The notes under the pieces are model-generated. The model had not been told where the DNA came from. It worked only from the letters and a program-made list of their open reading frames with translations, and did not search any database. DNA of 64,000 nucleotides from Paenibacillus sonchi (GTDB taxonomy: Bacteria > Bacillota > Bacilli > Paenibacillales > Paenibacillaceae): positions 6,634,001 through 6,698,000 of the forward strand of contig NZ_CP068595.1 of assembly GCF_016772475.1 (NCBI RefSeq). Direction: 5' to 3'. How positions within the stretch are numbered: position 1 is the first letter of the stretch; each line of letters opens with the position of its first letter. This document shows positions 18,274 through 27,550 of this stretch, piece by piece. Made by a program: the position numbers and the translations under genes.

Positions 18274-19713
18274 CTATAATTTGAGATATTCCTTAATGCC
18301 GGCGACCATGCCAGCGGCTACCTTGTTCTGCAGATCTTCTGAGAACAACAGGGCTTCGTCTCCCTTATTGCTCAGATAGCCGACCTCCAGCAACACGGCA
18401 GGCATCGTAGTCTCCCGAATCACATGAAAGTTGCCGTAACGAACTCCCCTGTCGCTTAATCCGGTAGCTTGGACCAGATACTTATGCATTACATTCGCCA
18501 GAGCCTTGCTTGCCGCCCGCTGATAATAGGTTTCCGAGCCGCTGGCCGCAGATGATGATCCACTGTTCGCATGAACGGATATAAACAGGTCGGCTTTGAG
18601 ATTATTGGCCATTCCTGCCCGTTCCTTCAATTCCAGGAAAGTATCATCGCTGCGGGTAAGCACGACGTCAACCTTGTTTTCCTGCTTCAGCAGTGCAGCC
18701 GCCTTAAGGACAACGGCCAGATTGAAGTTTTTCTCGTATTTGCCTGTAACCCCGACTGCCCCGGAATCCTTGGCGCCATGCCCCGCATCCAGCACCACAA
18801 GCTTACGTCCGTTGTTCCCGGGCAAGGTGGCAGGGTCGTCAGTGCTTGCCGCATTCAAATCCACGACGACAAGCTTGGAGACATCTCCCGATACATTAAC
18901 ACTATAATTCTTGGCATAATTCAAATCAATCACAAACCGAACGGTGTACGGATTAGTGCTGTAAAGCGAGTAGCGCACTCCTGAAACATCCGGATAATCT
19001 GTTACGGCAAGCGAGCCGTTCAGATCCGGACTCAGCACCTGCCCCGTTCCGAATACATCTGAGAACGTGGCATTCGGAAGATCAATGACAATGCGGTCCG
19101 GCCCGGTTACTTTGGATACCACTGGCTGCGAATTCCCATCCATTGCAATGGTCAGCCGGTTTTCACTAAAGCTGACGCCATTGACCATGGTTAGATTTGC
19201 CGTTGTATCCACCGGAGGCACGACTACGCTTGTCCCGCCGTCTCCGGAACTTTCTCCCGTATTGCTGGTGCTGTCGGGAATTTCCGGGGTAATAAGATTT
19301 ACAACCTTGGTTGTGTTGTCCCAGGTAACCTTCAGGCCAAACTGTTCACCGATAAACCGGATCGGTACTAACGTCGTGTCGCTCCTAAGCAGCGGCGCTG
19401 TCGTAAGTACTACAGTCTTGTCGTCGACGGAAGCCGCAGTCTGATCGACAATCAGCTTGATGGTCTTGCCTTGCTGTTCAATTGTAACCGTCTTGCTCTT
19501 CTGATCCCAATTCACCTGGTAACCCAGGTTCTCGGCAATCATTCTTAGCGGCACCATAATGGAGTTGTTCACATTTTCAACTGGAACGTCTAGTCCTGCC
19601 GTCAGCTCCTTGCCATCGAGAAAAATCTTGTTGCTCACGCCAGCGGCATGTCCTTGCCCCGGCAGAACAACTACAAAGAGCAGCAGCAACAGCATAAAAG
19701 CAAATTTCTTCAT
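18274..19713 (-). CDS. N-acetylmuramoyl-L-alanine amidase with stalk and AMIN domains (copy 1)
   Basis: This secreted 479-residue enzyme should cleave the amide bond between MurNAc and the peptide stem. Order: signal peptide (to about 24), copper-amine-oxidase-N-like stalk domain (about 30-140, GKELTAGLDVPVENVNNSI), Ser/Thr linker, AMIN domain (about 180-285) and Amidase_3 (about 303-478). Catalytic zinc ligands and glutamate are visible as DAGHGAKDSGAVG, EKNFNLAV, FISVHANSG and LLEVGYLSN. It is a tandem paralogue of the gene at 19875. Together with the GerMN and SLH genes it forms an envelope cluster. Confidence 0.92.
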   Translation of the reverse strand: MKKFAFMLLLLLFVVVLPGQGHAAGVSNKIFLDGKELTAGLDVPVENVNNSIMVPLRMIAENLGYQVNWDQKSKTVTIEQQGKTIKLIVDQTAASVDDKTVVLTTAPLLRSDTTLVPIRFIGEQFGLKVTWDNTTKVVNLITPEIPDSTSNTGESSGDGGTSVVVPPVDTTANLTMVNGVSFSENRLTIAMDGNSQPVVSKVTGPDRIVIDLPNATFSDVFGTGQVLSPDLNGSLAVTDYPDVSGVRYSLYSTNPYTVRFVIDLNYAKNYSVNVSGDVSKLVVVDLNAASTDDPATLPGNNGRKLVVLDAGHGAKDSGAVGVTGKYEKNFNLAVVLKAAALLKQENKVDVVLTRSDDTFLELKERAGMANNLKADLFISVHANSGSSSAASGSETYYQRAASKALANVMHKYLVQATGLSDRGVRYGNFHVIRETTMPAVLLEVGYLSNKGDEALLFSEDLQNKVAAGMVAGIKEYLKL

Positions 19714-19874
19714 TCTTCACCTCAAGAATCTAGTATTCCGCCCAAAAAAGCGTTCATGATGCCAGTCTGCCTGACAGCCTTCGACAATGATTAGACGCCG
19801 GGTTTCCTTAAAAGTTGCGAATATATACCATATCCAAACCTATTTCCTCTCTTGCATCATCCGGTAGAGCCCCG

Positions 19875-21446
19875 TTACAAGCCGAGATATTCCATAATTC
19901 CGGCAACAATTTCCCGGGCCAGACTGTCCTGAAGCTGTTCACTGTACATAGCCGATTCATTTCCCGGATTAGTAAGGTAACCTACCTCCAGAAGCACTGC
20001 CGGCATGCTGGTTTCTCTCGTGACATGCAGACTTTTACTTCTTATTCCGTTGTCCTTGAACCCCGTCGCCGCTACCAGGTGTTTGTGCATGATCTGGGCA
20101 AGCGGCAGGCTTTCCGCCCGTGAATAATAAGTCTCGCTCCCATTAACTTTATTCCTGTTCGGGTAATCTGCAGGCAAAGAGTTGCCATGGACGGATACAA
20201 ACAGATTGGCCTTCGCCCTTTCCGCAATGTTTACACGCTCCTGAAGTCCAAGTGTAACGTCCTCTGTGCGGGTGAATACTACGTCAACCAGTCCTGCCTG
20301 CATCAGCAGTGCGCCCGTCTTTTGAATCACAGCGAGGTTGAAGTTTTTTTCGAGCTTGCCTGTAAGACTGACGGCTCCGGATTGTGTGCCGCCATGACCG
20401 GCGTCAAGTACGACTACCGGTTTGCCGCTGAGTCCTGTCCCCCCTGTGGGAGGTGTTCCGCTGCTTACAACGTTCAAGTCAACGGTTACCAGTCCTGTAC
20501 TATCATCCTTACTCACCTGGTAAGGCTGGCTGCCAACGGTCTGGATTACAAATCTGGCGGTGGGCGGACTCACACTGAAGAGCGCGTAACGCACTTCGGT
20601 AACCAGCGGATATCCGCTGACATCGAGCTTGCCCTGAGGGCTTCCGCTGGTGGACACTCCCGGAAAGCTGCCAGCAAAATCGGGGGCAAAGACAGCGCCA
20701 GGAAAATCAATGACAATCCGGTCCGGGCTGCCCATTTGGGTCACATTAGGCTTAGCTGCCCCTGCCACAGAGATGATCAGCCGGTTCTCGCTGAACACCG
20801 CACCCATGACCTGCGGCGAACCGGCAGCCGTACCTGCACTGCCAGGAATCGGCGTAGGAGTAGGTGCTGTCACTCCGGTTACAATATCTCCATCTGTCCC
20901 TTGGCTGTCTGCCGGAACAGAGGTTGGCTCCGGTACAGCTGTCGGGTCCGGTGCAGCAGAAGGCTGGGGACTGCTTGGAGCTGCTGTGCTGTCGGCGGCC
21001 CCGCCGCTCAGGTAGACGGTCTTGTCACTGTTGTCCCAGCCCACCTTCAGCCCGAACTGCTCACTGACAAAACGGATAGGCACCAATACCGTTCCGCCCG
21101 TCTGCTTCGGTGCCGCATTCAGTGCCAGTGTAACTCCATCGGCATCGGCCGTTTTGCTGCCTACAGCCAGTTGTACACTCTTGCCGTCCTGCTGGACCGT
21201 TACTTTGCGGGACTTCTGCTCCCAGAGCACCTCAAATCCCAGATTCTCAACAACTACCCGGATGGGAATCATAACGCTTCCATTTACATTCTCTAATGTG
21301 ATTCCCTTGGGGATTTCCAGCTCCCTGTTGTCCATAACAATTCTGCCCGCGCTGTTCCCGGCAGCTGCGGCTTCATGGCCGGCGAATGATAGCAGTAGCA
21401 GTGGCAGCAGCAATAGAAATAGCACTCGTTGTCCGGCTCTTCTCAT
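19875..21446 (-). CDS. N-acetylmuramoyl-L-alanine amidase with stalk and AMIN domains (copy 2)
   Basis: The 523-residue paralogue has the same order: signal peptide, copper-amine-oxidase-N-like stalk (about 35-150), a longer Pro/Ala/Ser linker with PTPTPIPGS, AMIN, then Amidase_3 with DAGHGGTQSGAV, EKNFNLAV, FVSVHGNSL and LLEVGYLTN. All catalytic positions are kept. ATG at 21446 is preferred over an upstream start because AGGAGAGG directly precedes it. It lies 161 bp upstream of copy 1, and the main differences are in the linker and the signal peptide, which suggests an old tandem duplication. Confidence 0.92.
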   Translation of the reverse strand: MRRAGQRVLFLLLLPLLLLSFAGHEAAAAGNSAGRIVMDNRELEIPKGITLENVNGSVMIPIRVVVENLGFEVLWEQKSRKVTVQQDGKSVQLAVGSKTADADGVTLALNAAPKQTGGTVLVPIRFVSEQFGLKVGWDNSDKTVYLSGGAADSTAAPSSPQPSAAPDPTAVPEPTSVPADSQGTDGDIVTGVTAPTPTPIPGSAGTAAGSPQVMGAVFSENRLIISVAGAAKPNVTQMGSPDRIVIDFPGAVFAPDFAGSFPGVSTSGSPQGKLDVSGYPLVTEVRYALFSVSPPTARFVIQTVGSQPYQVSKDDSTGLVTVDLNVVSSGTPPTGGTGLSGKPVVVLDAGHGGTQSGAVSLTGKLEKNFNLAVIQKTGALLMQAGLVDVVFTRTEDVTLGLQERVNIAERAKANLFVSVHGNSLPADYPNRNKVNGSETYYSRAESLPLAQIMHKHLVAATGFKDNGIRSKSLHVTRETSMPAVLLEVGYLTNPGNESAMYSEQLQDSLAREIVAGIMEYLGL

Positions 21447-21548
21447 CCTTTCCTCTCCTTCTGGCAAATGTTAGATGCTTAGATAAGATTAAGACGACAG
21501 AAATCTCCAAAAGTTGCCTTCTCGGGCAATGAATATATCGATTATAGC

Positions 21549-21588
21549 AAAAAAACTTCTATTTCCGACACCCGGAAATAGAAGTTTT
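21549..21588 (-). terminator. Terminator of leuCD
   Basis: Perfect 14-bp arms (AACTTCTATTTCCG/CGGAAATAGAAGTT) are followed by a T-run on the minus strand, 36 bp after the leuD stop. Confidence 0.9.
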
Positions 21589-21623
21589 GTGTAAATCTTG
21601 TAAAGTTTTTATGTTGACTTTTC

Positions 21624-22226
21624 TTACCCAAACAGCTTGGCAGCGTGGCGTTCCTCGTAGGCGGCGATTTCGTCCGCATGCTGAAGCGTCAGCCCGATAT
21701 CATCCAGACCCTGCAGCAGGAATTGGCGGCGGTGCTCATCCAGCTCAAAGGTAATACTGAGTCCATGATCATCGCTCAGCAGGTTATTTTCCAGATCCAC
21801 TGTCAATTTGTAGCCATCGTGCTCTGCTGTGCGTTTGAACAGCTCATCTACCTGGGATTCCGACAGTTTAATCGGCAAAATCCCGTTTTTGAAGCAGTTA
21901 TTGTAGAAAATATCGGCATACGAAGGGGCAATGACGACCCGGAAGCCGTAATCCATAATGGCCCAAGGCGCGTGCTCACGTGAGGAGCCACAGCCGAAAT
22001 TGGCCCGCGAGATCAGAATCGAAGCCCCTTTATAGCGGGGTTTGTTCATTTCAAACGCAGCATTGTCATTTCCGGCTTCGTCAAAACGCCATTCGTAGAA
22101 CAAAAATTGTCCAAAGCCCGTGCGTTCAATCCGTTTCAAAAATTGCTTAGGGATAATAGCGTCCGTATCTACATTTACCCGGTCTACCGGGGCAACGATT
22201 CCGGTTAATTTTTTGAATGCTTCCAT
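21624..22226 (-). CDS. leuD: 3-isopropylmalate dehydratase small subunit
   Basis: LeuD pairs with LeuC to isomerise 2-isopropylmalate to 3-isopropylmalate in leucine synthesis. The 200-residue protein shows the swivel-domain signature [21 protein letters not shown] and [15 protein letters not shown], and has standard length. ATG at 22226 with AGGAGG seven bases upstream is used, eight codons inside the longest frame. It lies 27 bp after the leuC stop and ends at a strong terminator. Confidence 0.95.
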   Translation of the reverse strand: MEAFKKLTGIVAPVDRVNVDTDAIIPKQFLKRIERTGFGQFLFYEWRFDEAGNDNAAFEMNKPRYKGASILISRANFGCGSSREHAPWAIMDYGFRVVIAPSYADIFYNNCFKNGILPIKLSESQVDELFKRTAEHDGYKLTVDLENNLLSDDHGLSITFELDEHRRQFLLQGLDDIGLTLQHADEIAAYEERHAAKLFG

Positions 22227-22253
22227 GATTAGTTCCTCCTGCTCTCTCAAGTT

Positions 22254-23678
22254 CTATGCGTTGACGGCTTCCGCCTTGTAGTTCCAGTCGCGGACATCGG
22301 TAAAATGGCCTTTGATCGCAGCCGCAGCCGCCATGGCAGGAGATACCAGATGCGTGCGTCCGCCGCGCCCCTGACGTCCTTCAAAGTTCCGGTTCGAGGT
22401 GGATGCGCAGCGCTGTCCAGGCTGCAGGACATCCGGGTTCATGGCCAGGCACATGCTGCAGCCCGCTTCGCGCCATTCAAAACCTGCTTCAGTAAATACT
22501 TTGTCAAGCCCTTCCTTCTCGGCCTGCAGCTTCACGCGTCCCGAGCCCGGAACCACAATTGCCGTAACCTTATCCGATACCTTATGGCCCTTGGCTACCT
22601 CAGCCGCAGCACGGAGATCTTCAATGCGTCCATTCGTGCAGGAGCCGATGAAGACATAGTCAATACCGATTTCGGAAATCGGCGTTCCCGGTACCAGGTC
22701 CATATATTCAAGCGCTTTTTCAGCCGCCTTGCGTTCGTTCTCCGTCGTGAAATCCGCCGGGTTCGGCACAGTGGAGGTAATATCCGTACCCATACCCGGG
22801 CTGGTTCCCCAGGTTACCTGCGGAATCAACGTTTCCACATCAAATTCAACAACGGTATCATACTGGGCGCCTTCGTCGCTGACAAGCTCCTTCCAGGTTT
22901 CAACCGCAGCTTCATAGGCTGCGCCCTGCGGCACATACTGGCGTCCGCGCAGATAGTTGAAGGTAGTCTCATCCGGAGCGATCAGCCCTGCTCTTGCCCC
23001 GCCTTCAATCGACATGTTGCAGACCGTCATGCGTTCTTCCATCGACAGCTCACGGATGGCTTCGCCGGTATATTCAATAACATAACCTGTTGCAAAATCG
23101 GTGCCATACTTGGCGATAACACCAAGAATCATATCCTTGGCTGTTACGCCGGGATTGCGTTTGCCCGTGAAACGGACTTCCATCGTTTTGGCCTTGGACT
23201 GCTGCAGACACTGGGTCGCCAGCACATGCTCAACCTCACTGGTGCCGATCCCGAATGCCAGCGCGCCGAATGCGCCATGTGTAGATGTATGGCTGTCGCC
23301 GCAGACGATGGTTTTGCCGGGATGAGTCAAGCCGATTTCCGGACCCATAACATGGACTACACCTTGGTCAATATCGTTCAGATCGAACAATTTCACGCCA
23401 AAATCGCGGCAGTTCTGCGACAATGTATCAATCTGCTGCTTGGAGATAGGATCGGTAATATTGTAACGGTCCTTGGTGGGAACGTTATGATCCATAGTTG
23501 CAAAAGTAAGGCCCGGACGGCGCACCTTGCGGCCGCTGAGGCGAAGTCCTTCAAAAGCCTGCGGGGATGTGACCTCATGCACCAGATGCAGATCGATGTA
23601 AATGATGCTTGGCTTGCCTTCCTCCTGATGGATTACGTGATTGTCCCAAATCTTTTCAAACATTGTCTTGTTGCCCAT
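22254..23678 (-). CDS. leuC: 3-isopropylmalate dehydratase large subunit
   Basis: The 474-residue aconitase-family subunit carries the [4Fe-4S] cluster: cysteines are seen in FIGSCTNGR near residue 350 and in GCSMCLAMN near 410. Other landmarks are [19 protein letters not shown] near 130 and [17 protein letters not shown] near 435. The length matches the family. It is the first gene of leuCD and diverges from a LysR-type gene. The 5' region holds an imperfect hairpin (about 23701-23741) and a possible LysR operator further upstream. Confidence 0.95.
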   Translation of the reverse strand: MGNKTMFEKIWDNHVIHQEEGKPSIIYIDLHLVHEVTSPQAFEGLRLSGRKVRRPGLTFATMDHNVPTKDRYNITDPISKQQIDTLSQNCRDFGVKLFDLNDIDQGVVHVMGPEIGLTHPGKTIVCGDSHTSTHGAFGALAFGIGTSEVEHVLATQCLQQSKAKTMEVRFTGKRNPGVTAKDMILGVIAKYGTDFATGYVIEYTGEAIRELSMEERMTVCNMSIEGGARAGLIAPDETTFNYLRGRQYVPQGAAYEAAVETWKELVSDEGAQYDTVVEFDVETLIPQVTWGTSPGMGTDITSTVPNPADFTTENERKAAEKALEYMDLVPGTPISEIGIDYVFIGSCTNGRIEDLRAAAEVAKGHKVSDKVTAIVVPGSGRVKLQAEKEGLDKVFTEAGFEWREAGCSMCLAMNPDVLQPGQRCASTSNRNFEGRQGRGGRTHLVSPAMAAAAAIKGHFTDVRDWNYKAEAVNA

Positions 23679-23794
23679 GTCTTCACCTCATAAAGTAGAA
23701 TCGTTCATTGGAAGAGAAAGTGGAGTCTCTCTTGAATGATCTAAATATAACATCGCGGTGTTTATAATTCCAAGATATGATTTCTATAAAAGTC

Positions 23795-23809
23795 ATAGGT
23801 TTGGCCTAT
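23795..23809. promoter_or_regulatory. Possible LysR-type operator, leuC side
   Basis: ATAGG-TTTGG-CCTAT has the T-N11-A symmetry of LysR-family sites and lies about 117 bp upstream of leuC. Its half-site is shared with the inverted repeat before lysR. The assignment rests on symmetry and position only. Confidence 0.35.
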
Positions 23810-23843
23810 AAGCAGCAAGCCTGTCCTTCATTTTTTATTAAAA

Positions 23844-24083
23844 ATGGTCCAAGCAATCTTCCGAAATTCAACCCAGATCTTTACTACTGTCTATCAAAAG
23901 CCTGCATCTCAGGCGATGACAGAGCTGACGTATGAGATGGCCGGTATTACGGCCGTTGATTTCCCTCCCGCTGCCGATGTGCTCGCAGGCCAAATCCGCT
24001 ATATCATTAGCGTTACTACAAATTATGGCGTCACTTTAGGAGCCAGAAGCTTTTCCGGAATTGCAGTTGCAGGCAATGGATAA
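23844..24083 (+). CDS. Doubtful small hypothetical protein (79 residues)
   Basis: The frame reads MVQAIFRNSTQIFTT ... AGQIRYIISVTTNYGVTLG and ends in ARSFSGIAVAGNG. This has the feel of a small beta-sandwich domain seen in some secreted or exosporium-type proteins, but I cannot name a family. There is no signal peptide and the ribosome site is weak (no GGAGG before 23844). It may be a remnant or a chance frame in the leuC-lysR gap. Confidence 0.35.
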   Translation: MVQAIFRNSTQIFTTVYQKPASQAMTELTYEMAGITAVDFPPAADVLAGQIRYIISVTTNYGVTLGARSFSGIAVAGNG

Positions 24084-24138
24084 CCTTTGGCTTGAGCATC
24101 GGCTGTCGTGTTTCTGGCTCATCCTTCTTGGTAATACC

Positions 24139-24166
24139 ACCTATATTAATAACAATATTTATAGGT
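24139..24166. promoter_or_regulatory. Possible LysR-type operator, regulator side
   Basis: Inverted repeat ACCTATA (24139-24145) and TATAGGT (24160-24166) about 45 bp before the regulator's ATG; LysR proteins commonly autoregulate from such sites. The half-site ATAGG/CCTAT recurs on the leuC side. Confidence 0.4.
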
Positions 24167-24210
24167 TATACTTATAAGCGACATACTATTTAAAGGTGAG
24201 GAATCTGTTT

Positions 24211-25122
24211 ATGGAACTCAGACAGTTGCAATATGCCCTGCAAATTGCGGCAGAGCGGAATTTTTCCCGGGCAGCGGACAAACTGCATATCGCCCAGCCT
24301 TCACTCAGCCAGCAGCTTTCAAAACTGGAAAAAGAGCTGGGTGTCCTCCTGTTCCAGCGCAACACCAGCTCAGTAGAACTTACGCACGCCGGGGAGAAGT
24401 TTGTGGAGCAGGCCCAGACGATTATTGATGCCGTGGAGCTGCTGCGCCAGGAGATGTCGGATATTTCCCAGCTGCGGACAGGGCGTGTAGTTGTAGGAAG
24501 CATGCCCATCACCGGTGCCCATCTGCTCCCGCATGTACTTCCCGTATTCAAAAGTAAATATGCCGAGGTTGAAATTACCCTGCTGGAGGATTCCTCCATG
24601 AACCTGGAAAAGCTCACCGCCAGCGGCCAGACCGACCTGAGCCTGCTTTCTCTGCCGCTGGAGATCCCTACACTTGCTTACGAGGTGCTGGGAGAAGAGC
24701 GGATTGACCTTGCCGTCCCTCCAGAGCATCCCCTCGCTTCGCGAAGCGCCTCAGGGATTCGCACTGCCTTGGAGGAATTAAGCGATGAACCGTTTATTGT
24801 CCTTAAGGAAGGCCAGGGCTTCCGTAAAATGACCGTGGAATTATGCCGTGCAGCCGGATTTGAGCCGCGTATTGTCTTTGAGAGCAATAATATGGAGACG
24901 GTTCAATCGCTCGTTGCTACCGGAATGGGTGTGACGCTGGTTCCCCATTTTATCGCCCGGGCGCCGCGCAGTGAATTTGTTCCTGTATACCTGCCGCTGG
25001 CCGATCCGGTGCCCAGCCGTACACTGGTTGTGGCCTACCGGAGGGGCCGCTATTTATCCCACGCAGCGGAGGCTTTTATGGAAACGTTCAGAACGACGGT
25101 CAAAGGTCTTTCCGTAGAGTAG
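24211..25122 (+). CDS. LysR-family transcriptional regulator divergent from leuCD
   Basis: The 303-residue protein has the N-terminal LysR winged helix-turn-helix (FSRAADKLHIAQPSLSQQLSKLEKEL, residues about 18-43) and a two-lobed effector domain from about residue 90 (TGRVVVGSMPITGAHLLPHVL). The ATG at 24211 has GGTGAGG 8-10 bases before it; the frame opens five codons earlier at a GTG. The divergent layout with leuCD and shared half-sites suggests it may control leucine synthesis. The effector is unknown, and the leuCD link is inference. Confidence 0.88.
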   Translation: MELRQLQYALQIAAERNFSRAADKLHIAQPSLSQQLSKLEKELGVLLFQRNTSSVELTHAGEKFVEQAQTIIDAVELLRQEMSDISQLRTGRVVVGSMPITGAHLLPHVLPVFKSKYAEVEITLLEDSSMNLEKLTASGQTDLSLLSLPLEIPTLAYEVLGEERIDLAVPPEHPLASRSASGIRTALEELSDEPFIVLKEGQGFRKMTVELCRAAGFEPRIVFESNNMETVQSLVATGMGVTLVPHFIARAPRSEFVPVYLPLADPVPSRTLVVAYRRGRYLSHAAEAFMETFRTTVKGLSVE

Positions 25123-25230
25123 CATGTGATTTTATGATCGAGTCCGAAACAGCCCGATAAGGTTGTGTTTTCGCCAAAACGCCTTCTCTACAAGTAGAAG
25201 GGGCTGTGCCGTCCTTATAAGGACAGCCTC

Positions 25231-25313
25231 GACGCTCCAACAACGGTATTTCTGCCGTTGTTTTCAGGTAAACCGGCCTTCGCCGCTCCAACAACGGTAA
25301 TTTTGCCGTTGTT
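25231..25313. repeat. 51-bp hairpin repeat, two copies
   Basis: CAACGGTATTTCTGCCGTTG at 25241 and CAACGGTAATTTTGCCGTTG at 25292 are 51 bp apart with similar spacers (CCGGCCTTCGCCGCTC-type). Each contains a hairpin with AACGG/CCGTT arms. The same family occurs at 39346-39517. Confidence 0.7.
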
Positions 25314-25360
25314 CCGCTATAAATTCGTCCAAAGGTATTTGGAGGTTATGAGATCCGCAT

Positions 25361-25540
25361 TTGTTGTACAACATACAGGATTTTCGGCCATTAGGTAAAG
25401 TCAGGCCCACATTGTTGTATCATTCGCACGATTTTTGTCCATTTAGCGTGCTTAGGACAAGGATTGTTGTATAACGTACAAGATGTTCATCCATTCGGTC
25501 TGCTTAGGACACACTTTGTTGTATTCCGTGCAAGATTTTC
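25361..25540. repeat. 51-52-bp tandem repeat, four copies (TTGTTGTA family)
   Basis: TTGTTGTA begins at 25361, 25412, 25464 and 25516, followed each time by a variant of an ACGTACAAGATTTTC word and, in the later copies, GTGCTTAGGACA. Spacing is 51, 52 and 52 bp. The sequence is unrelated to the neighbouring AACGG hairpin family, but the unit length is the same. Confidence 0.7.
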
Positions 25541-25637
25541 GAGGGTTAACCCCTAAGGGGAACCCAGGCTTCTTATTTACACTGCTAAACTTCCAGGTTG
25601 TCCACATTTTTGGTATTGAATAATTTCCTGTTATAAG

Positions 25638-25679
25638 TAAAGCCCTTCCGGCTCACCTATGTGGCTGGAAGGGCTTTTC
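25638..25679. terminator. Terminator hairpin, possibly bidirectional
   Basis: AAAGCCCTTCC ... GGAAGGGCTTTT stem with T on the right and A on the left. It lies about 105 bp past the small minus-strand gene and could also end plus-strand transcripts. Confidence 0.75.
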
Positions 25680-25784
25680 AAATAAATGAAGCTTTACATA
25701 CCGGGAGCTATAACGGTTCTTACTGTTTCTCATTGAAACGGAACGCCTCTTGCCGAGAGCTCCGCAGCCGTTTCGGCCTGCTGC

Positions 25785-25982
25785 TTATTTACGCAGATTA
25801 TGCTGTGTGATCAGGCGGTTCTGATCATCGGACAACCGGGCTGTGCTCTCGTCGACCAGACCTTTTGTGCGTGAATCCACGGTGTTCTCCTCAACAAATT
25901 CCCGCATCGCCTTGTTTTGAACCTCGGCCGCTTCTATGGAATTTCGCTTCTGTTCCTGCTGGACGTTGTTGTTCTTACCCAA
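25785..25982 (-). CDS. Small conserved-type hydrophilic protein, unknown function
   Basis: The 65-residue Gln/Asn/Glu-rich protein (MGKNNNVQQEQKRNSIEAAEVQ ...) is hydrophilic and probably helical, without membrane segments. It starts with TTG, but an excellent AGGAGG sits nine bases upstream, which supports translation. No family is recognised. It has the look of the small acidic or stress/spore-associated peptides common in this lineage, but no function is claimed. Confidence 0.6.
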   Translation of the reverse strand: MGKNNNVQQEQKRNSIEAAEVQNKAMREFVEENTVDSRTKGLVDESTARLSDDQNRLITQHNLRK

Positions 25983-26091
25983 GTCTATCCACCTCCTGGT
26001 AACAGATTATAAGTATTTTACCCCATCCCCCAAAGGATAAACATCAGATTCACCGCCGCGCTCCTGGAAAAAATATTACCGCCGGGACTCT

Positions 26092-26120
26092 TTGCAAACC
26101 TGACTACTCCATGGTATTCT
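26092..26120 (+). promoter_or_regulatory. Promoter of the proBA T-box transcript
   Basis: TTGCAA (26092-26097) and TATTCT (26115-26120) with a 17-bp spacer, immediately before the T-box leader. Confidence 0.5.
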
Positions 26121-26129
26121 AAATGTCAA

Positions 26130-26378
26130 ACAGTGAAACGTGCAGACGGGACCAGTACGAATAGACGATTATCCGCGCTCAGAGAGTGAATTCCGGCAGG
26201 CTGGAAGAATTCACCGCGGTTGTCCATTCGGAATTCCTACCCCCGAGCGGCCTGCCCCGGCAGGACGGAAACTCCCGTTATGAGAATGAAGTCGGATGAA
26301 CCCTCATCAATGAAGGTGGTACCGCGGAAGTTAACAAGCTTTCGTCCTTTGCTAAGTCTAAGGATGGGGGCTTTTTGT
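26130..26378 (+). promoter_or_regulatory. T-box riboswitch, probably tRNA-Pro, upstream of proBA
   Basis: The conserved T-box sequence AAGGTGGTACCGCGG lies at 26313-26327. Upstream is a long stem I with a GACC-AGTACGA start, an AGAGAG distal motif and a 3' arm containing GGAATTCCTACCC, where CCT (proline) is the likely specifier codon. An intrinsic terminator (about 26335-26378, AAGGATGGGGGCTTTTT) can be prevented by uncharged tRNA binding. Proline starvation would therefore allow proBA expression, as known for the proBA leader in B. subtilis. The specifier position is my reading of the loop. Confidence 0.9.
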
Positions 26379-26419
26379 CATTTTCAGCGTGAAATATTGT
26401 AAAATCAAGAAGGAAGTGA

Positions 26420-27528
26420 ATGACATTGACGACAAGAATCGTGGTCAAAATCGGCAGCAGCTCGCTTACCGGACCTGAAGGCGGGCTGAACCGTGAAGCG
26501 GTTGCTTTCTTTGCCGCTGAAATCGCCGGGCTGCAGAAGGACGGATGTGAAGTGCTGCTGGTTACCTCCGGAGCTGTAGCTGCCGGATTCCGGGGCATCG
26601 GATATCCCGCACGTCCCAAGCTGCTGCATGAGAAGCAGGCGGCGGCAGCGGTGGGCCAGGTGATGCTGATGCAGGCTTATCAGGAGGCTTTTGCGGAATA
26701 TGGCATTCCTACCGCGCAGATCCTGCTGACAAGGACCGACTTTTGCAGCCGACGGGCCATGAATAATGCTGTAATGACGGTAGAAGAGCTGCTCCGGCAG
26801 GGAGCTGTGCCCATATTCAACGAAAATGATACCGTTTCGGTAGATGAGCTGAAATTCGGTGATAACGACACCTTGTCCGCGCTGGTGGCCAATCTTCTGA
26901 AAGCTTCCCATCTTCTCGTTCTGACGGATATGGACGGCTTGTACAGCGGAGATCCGCGCAAGCATCGGGAAGCCACGCGGTATGAGCGTGTTGAGGAGAT
27001 TACCCCGGAGATTTATGCCATTGCCGGGGAGCAGGCTCCAGTGTAGGCACTGGCGGCATGCGCTCCAAGATCGATGCGGCCAAAATCGCCACACGCGGCG
27101 GAGTCCCCGTCTTTGTAGGCAGAGCAACCGAACCCGGCGATTTGCAGCTGGCAGCGGCAGGCACCGGCAAAGGTACCTATTTTGACACCACGCTCTCTTC
27201 CCTGCCGGTTAAGAAACAGTGGCTCGGCTTCATGTCCACCCCGCTGGGCTCCCTGTATGTAGATGAAGGTGCAGTAGAAGCGCTGCTCCATGGCGGGCAC
27301 AGCCTGCTGCCGGTTGGGGTTAAGCGGATCGAAGGCAGCTTTCATTCCGGTGATGTGGTAGAGGTCCTTGGTCCCGACGCCAGGCTGCTCGGGCGGGGAA
27401 TTGTGAATTACGACGACTCCCAGCTGCGCACGATCCAGGGGCTGCCCAGCAGTCAGATTGTGCCGAAGCTGGGCGAGGTTCACCGGCTGGAGGTCATCCA
27501 CCGTGATGAATGGATTACGTTGCGCTAA
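26420..27528 (+). pseudogene. proB: Glutamate 5-kinase, frameshifted (likely base-call artefact)
   Basis: ProB phosphorylates glutamate, the first step of proline synthesis. The intact product would be about 369 residues: amino-acid-kinase domain (VVKIGSSSLTGPEGG, FNENDTVSVDELKFGDNDTLSA, LTDMDGLYSGDPR) and a C-terminal PUA domain (about 275-365). The frame breaks at GGGG (27026-27029). As written it stops just after AIAGEQAPV, while one extra G gives AIAGGAGSSVGTGGM followed by RSKIDAAKIA. The first piece is 26420-27046; the second is open from about 27031 to 27528. It is the first gene after the proline T-box, 22 bp before proA. Confidence 0.9.
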
Positions 27529-27550
27529 CAAATCTTTTAGGAGGGTTAAT

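Larger units (their letters stand above)
23679..24210. other. Divergent leuC-lysR intergenic region
   Basis: The 532 bp contain the promoters for leuCD (minus) and the LysR gene (plus). Visible are an imperfect hairpin at about 23701-23741 in the leuC leader, ATAGG-N5-CCTAT at 23795-23809, a doubtful 79-codon frame at 23844-24083, and ACCTATA-N14-TATAGGT at 24139-24166 just before lysR. No T-box motif is present. Confidence 0.6.
25123..25784. other. 660-bp intergenic repeat region
   Basis: No gene is supported. It holds two copies of the AACGG-type 51-bp hairpin repeat (near 25231-25310), four copies of a TTGTTGTA-type repeat at 25361, 25412, 25464 and 25516, and a terminator at 25638-25679. 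Confidence 0.6.

Noticed and set aside
22305..23693. 462-codon plus-strand frame opposite leuC
   Set aside because: LeuC is complete and conserved on the other strand; the plus frame shows no known domain.
23679..23790. T-box before leuC
   Set aside because: No GGTGGNACCGCG-type sequence is present; only an imperfect hairpin.
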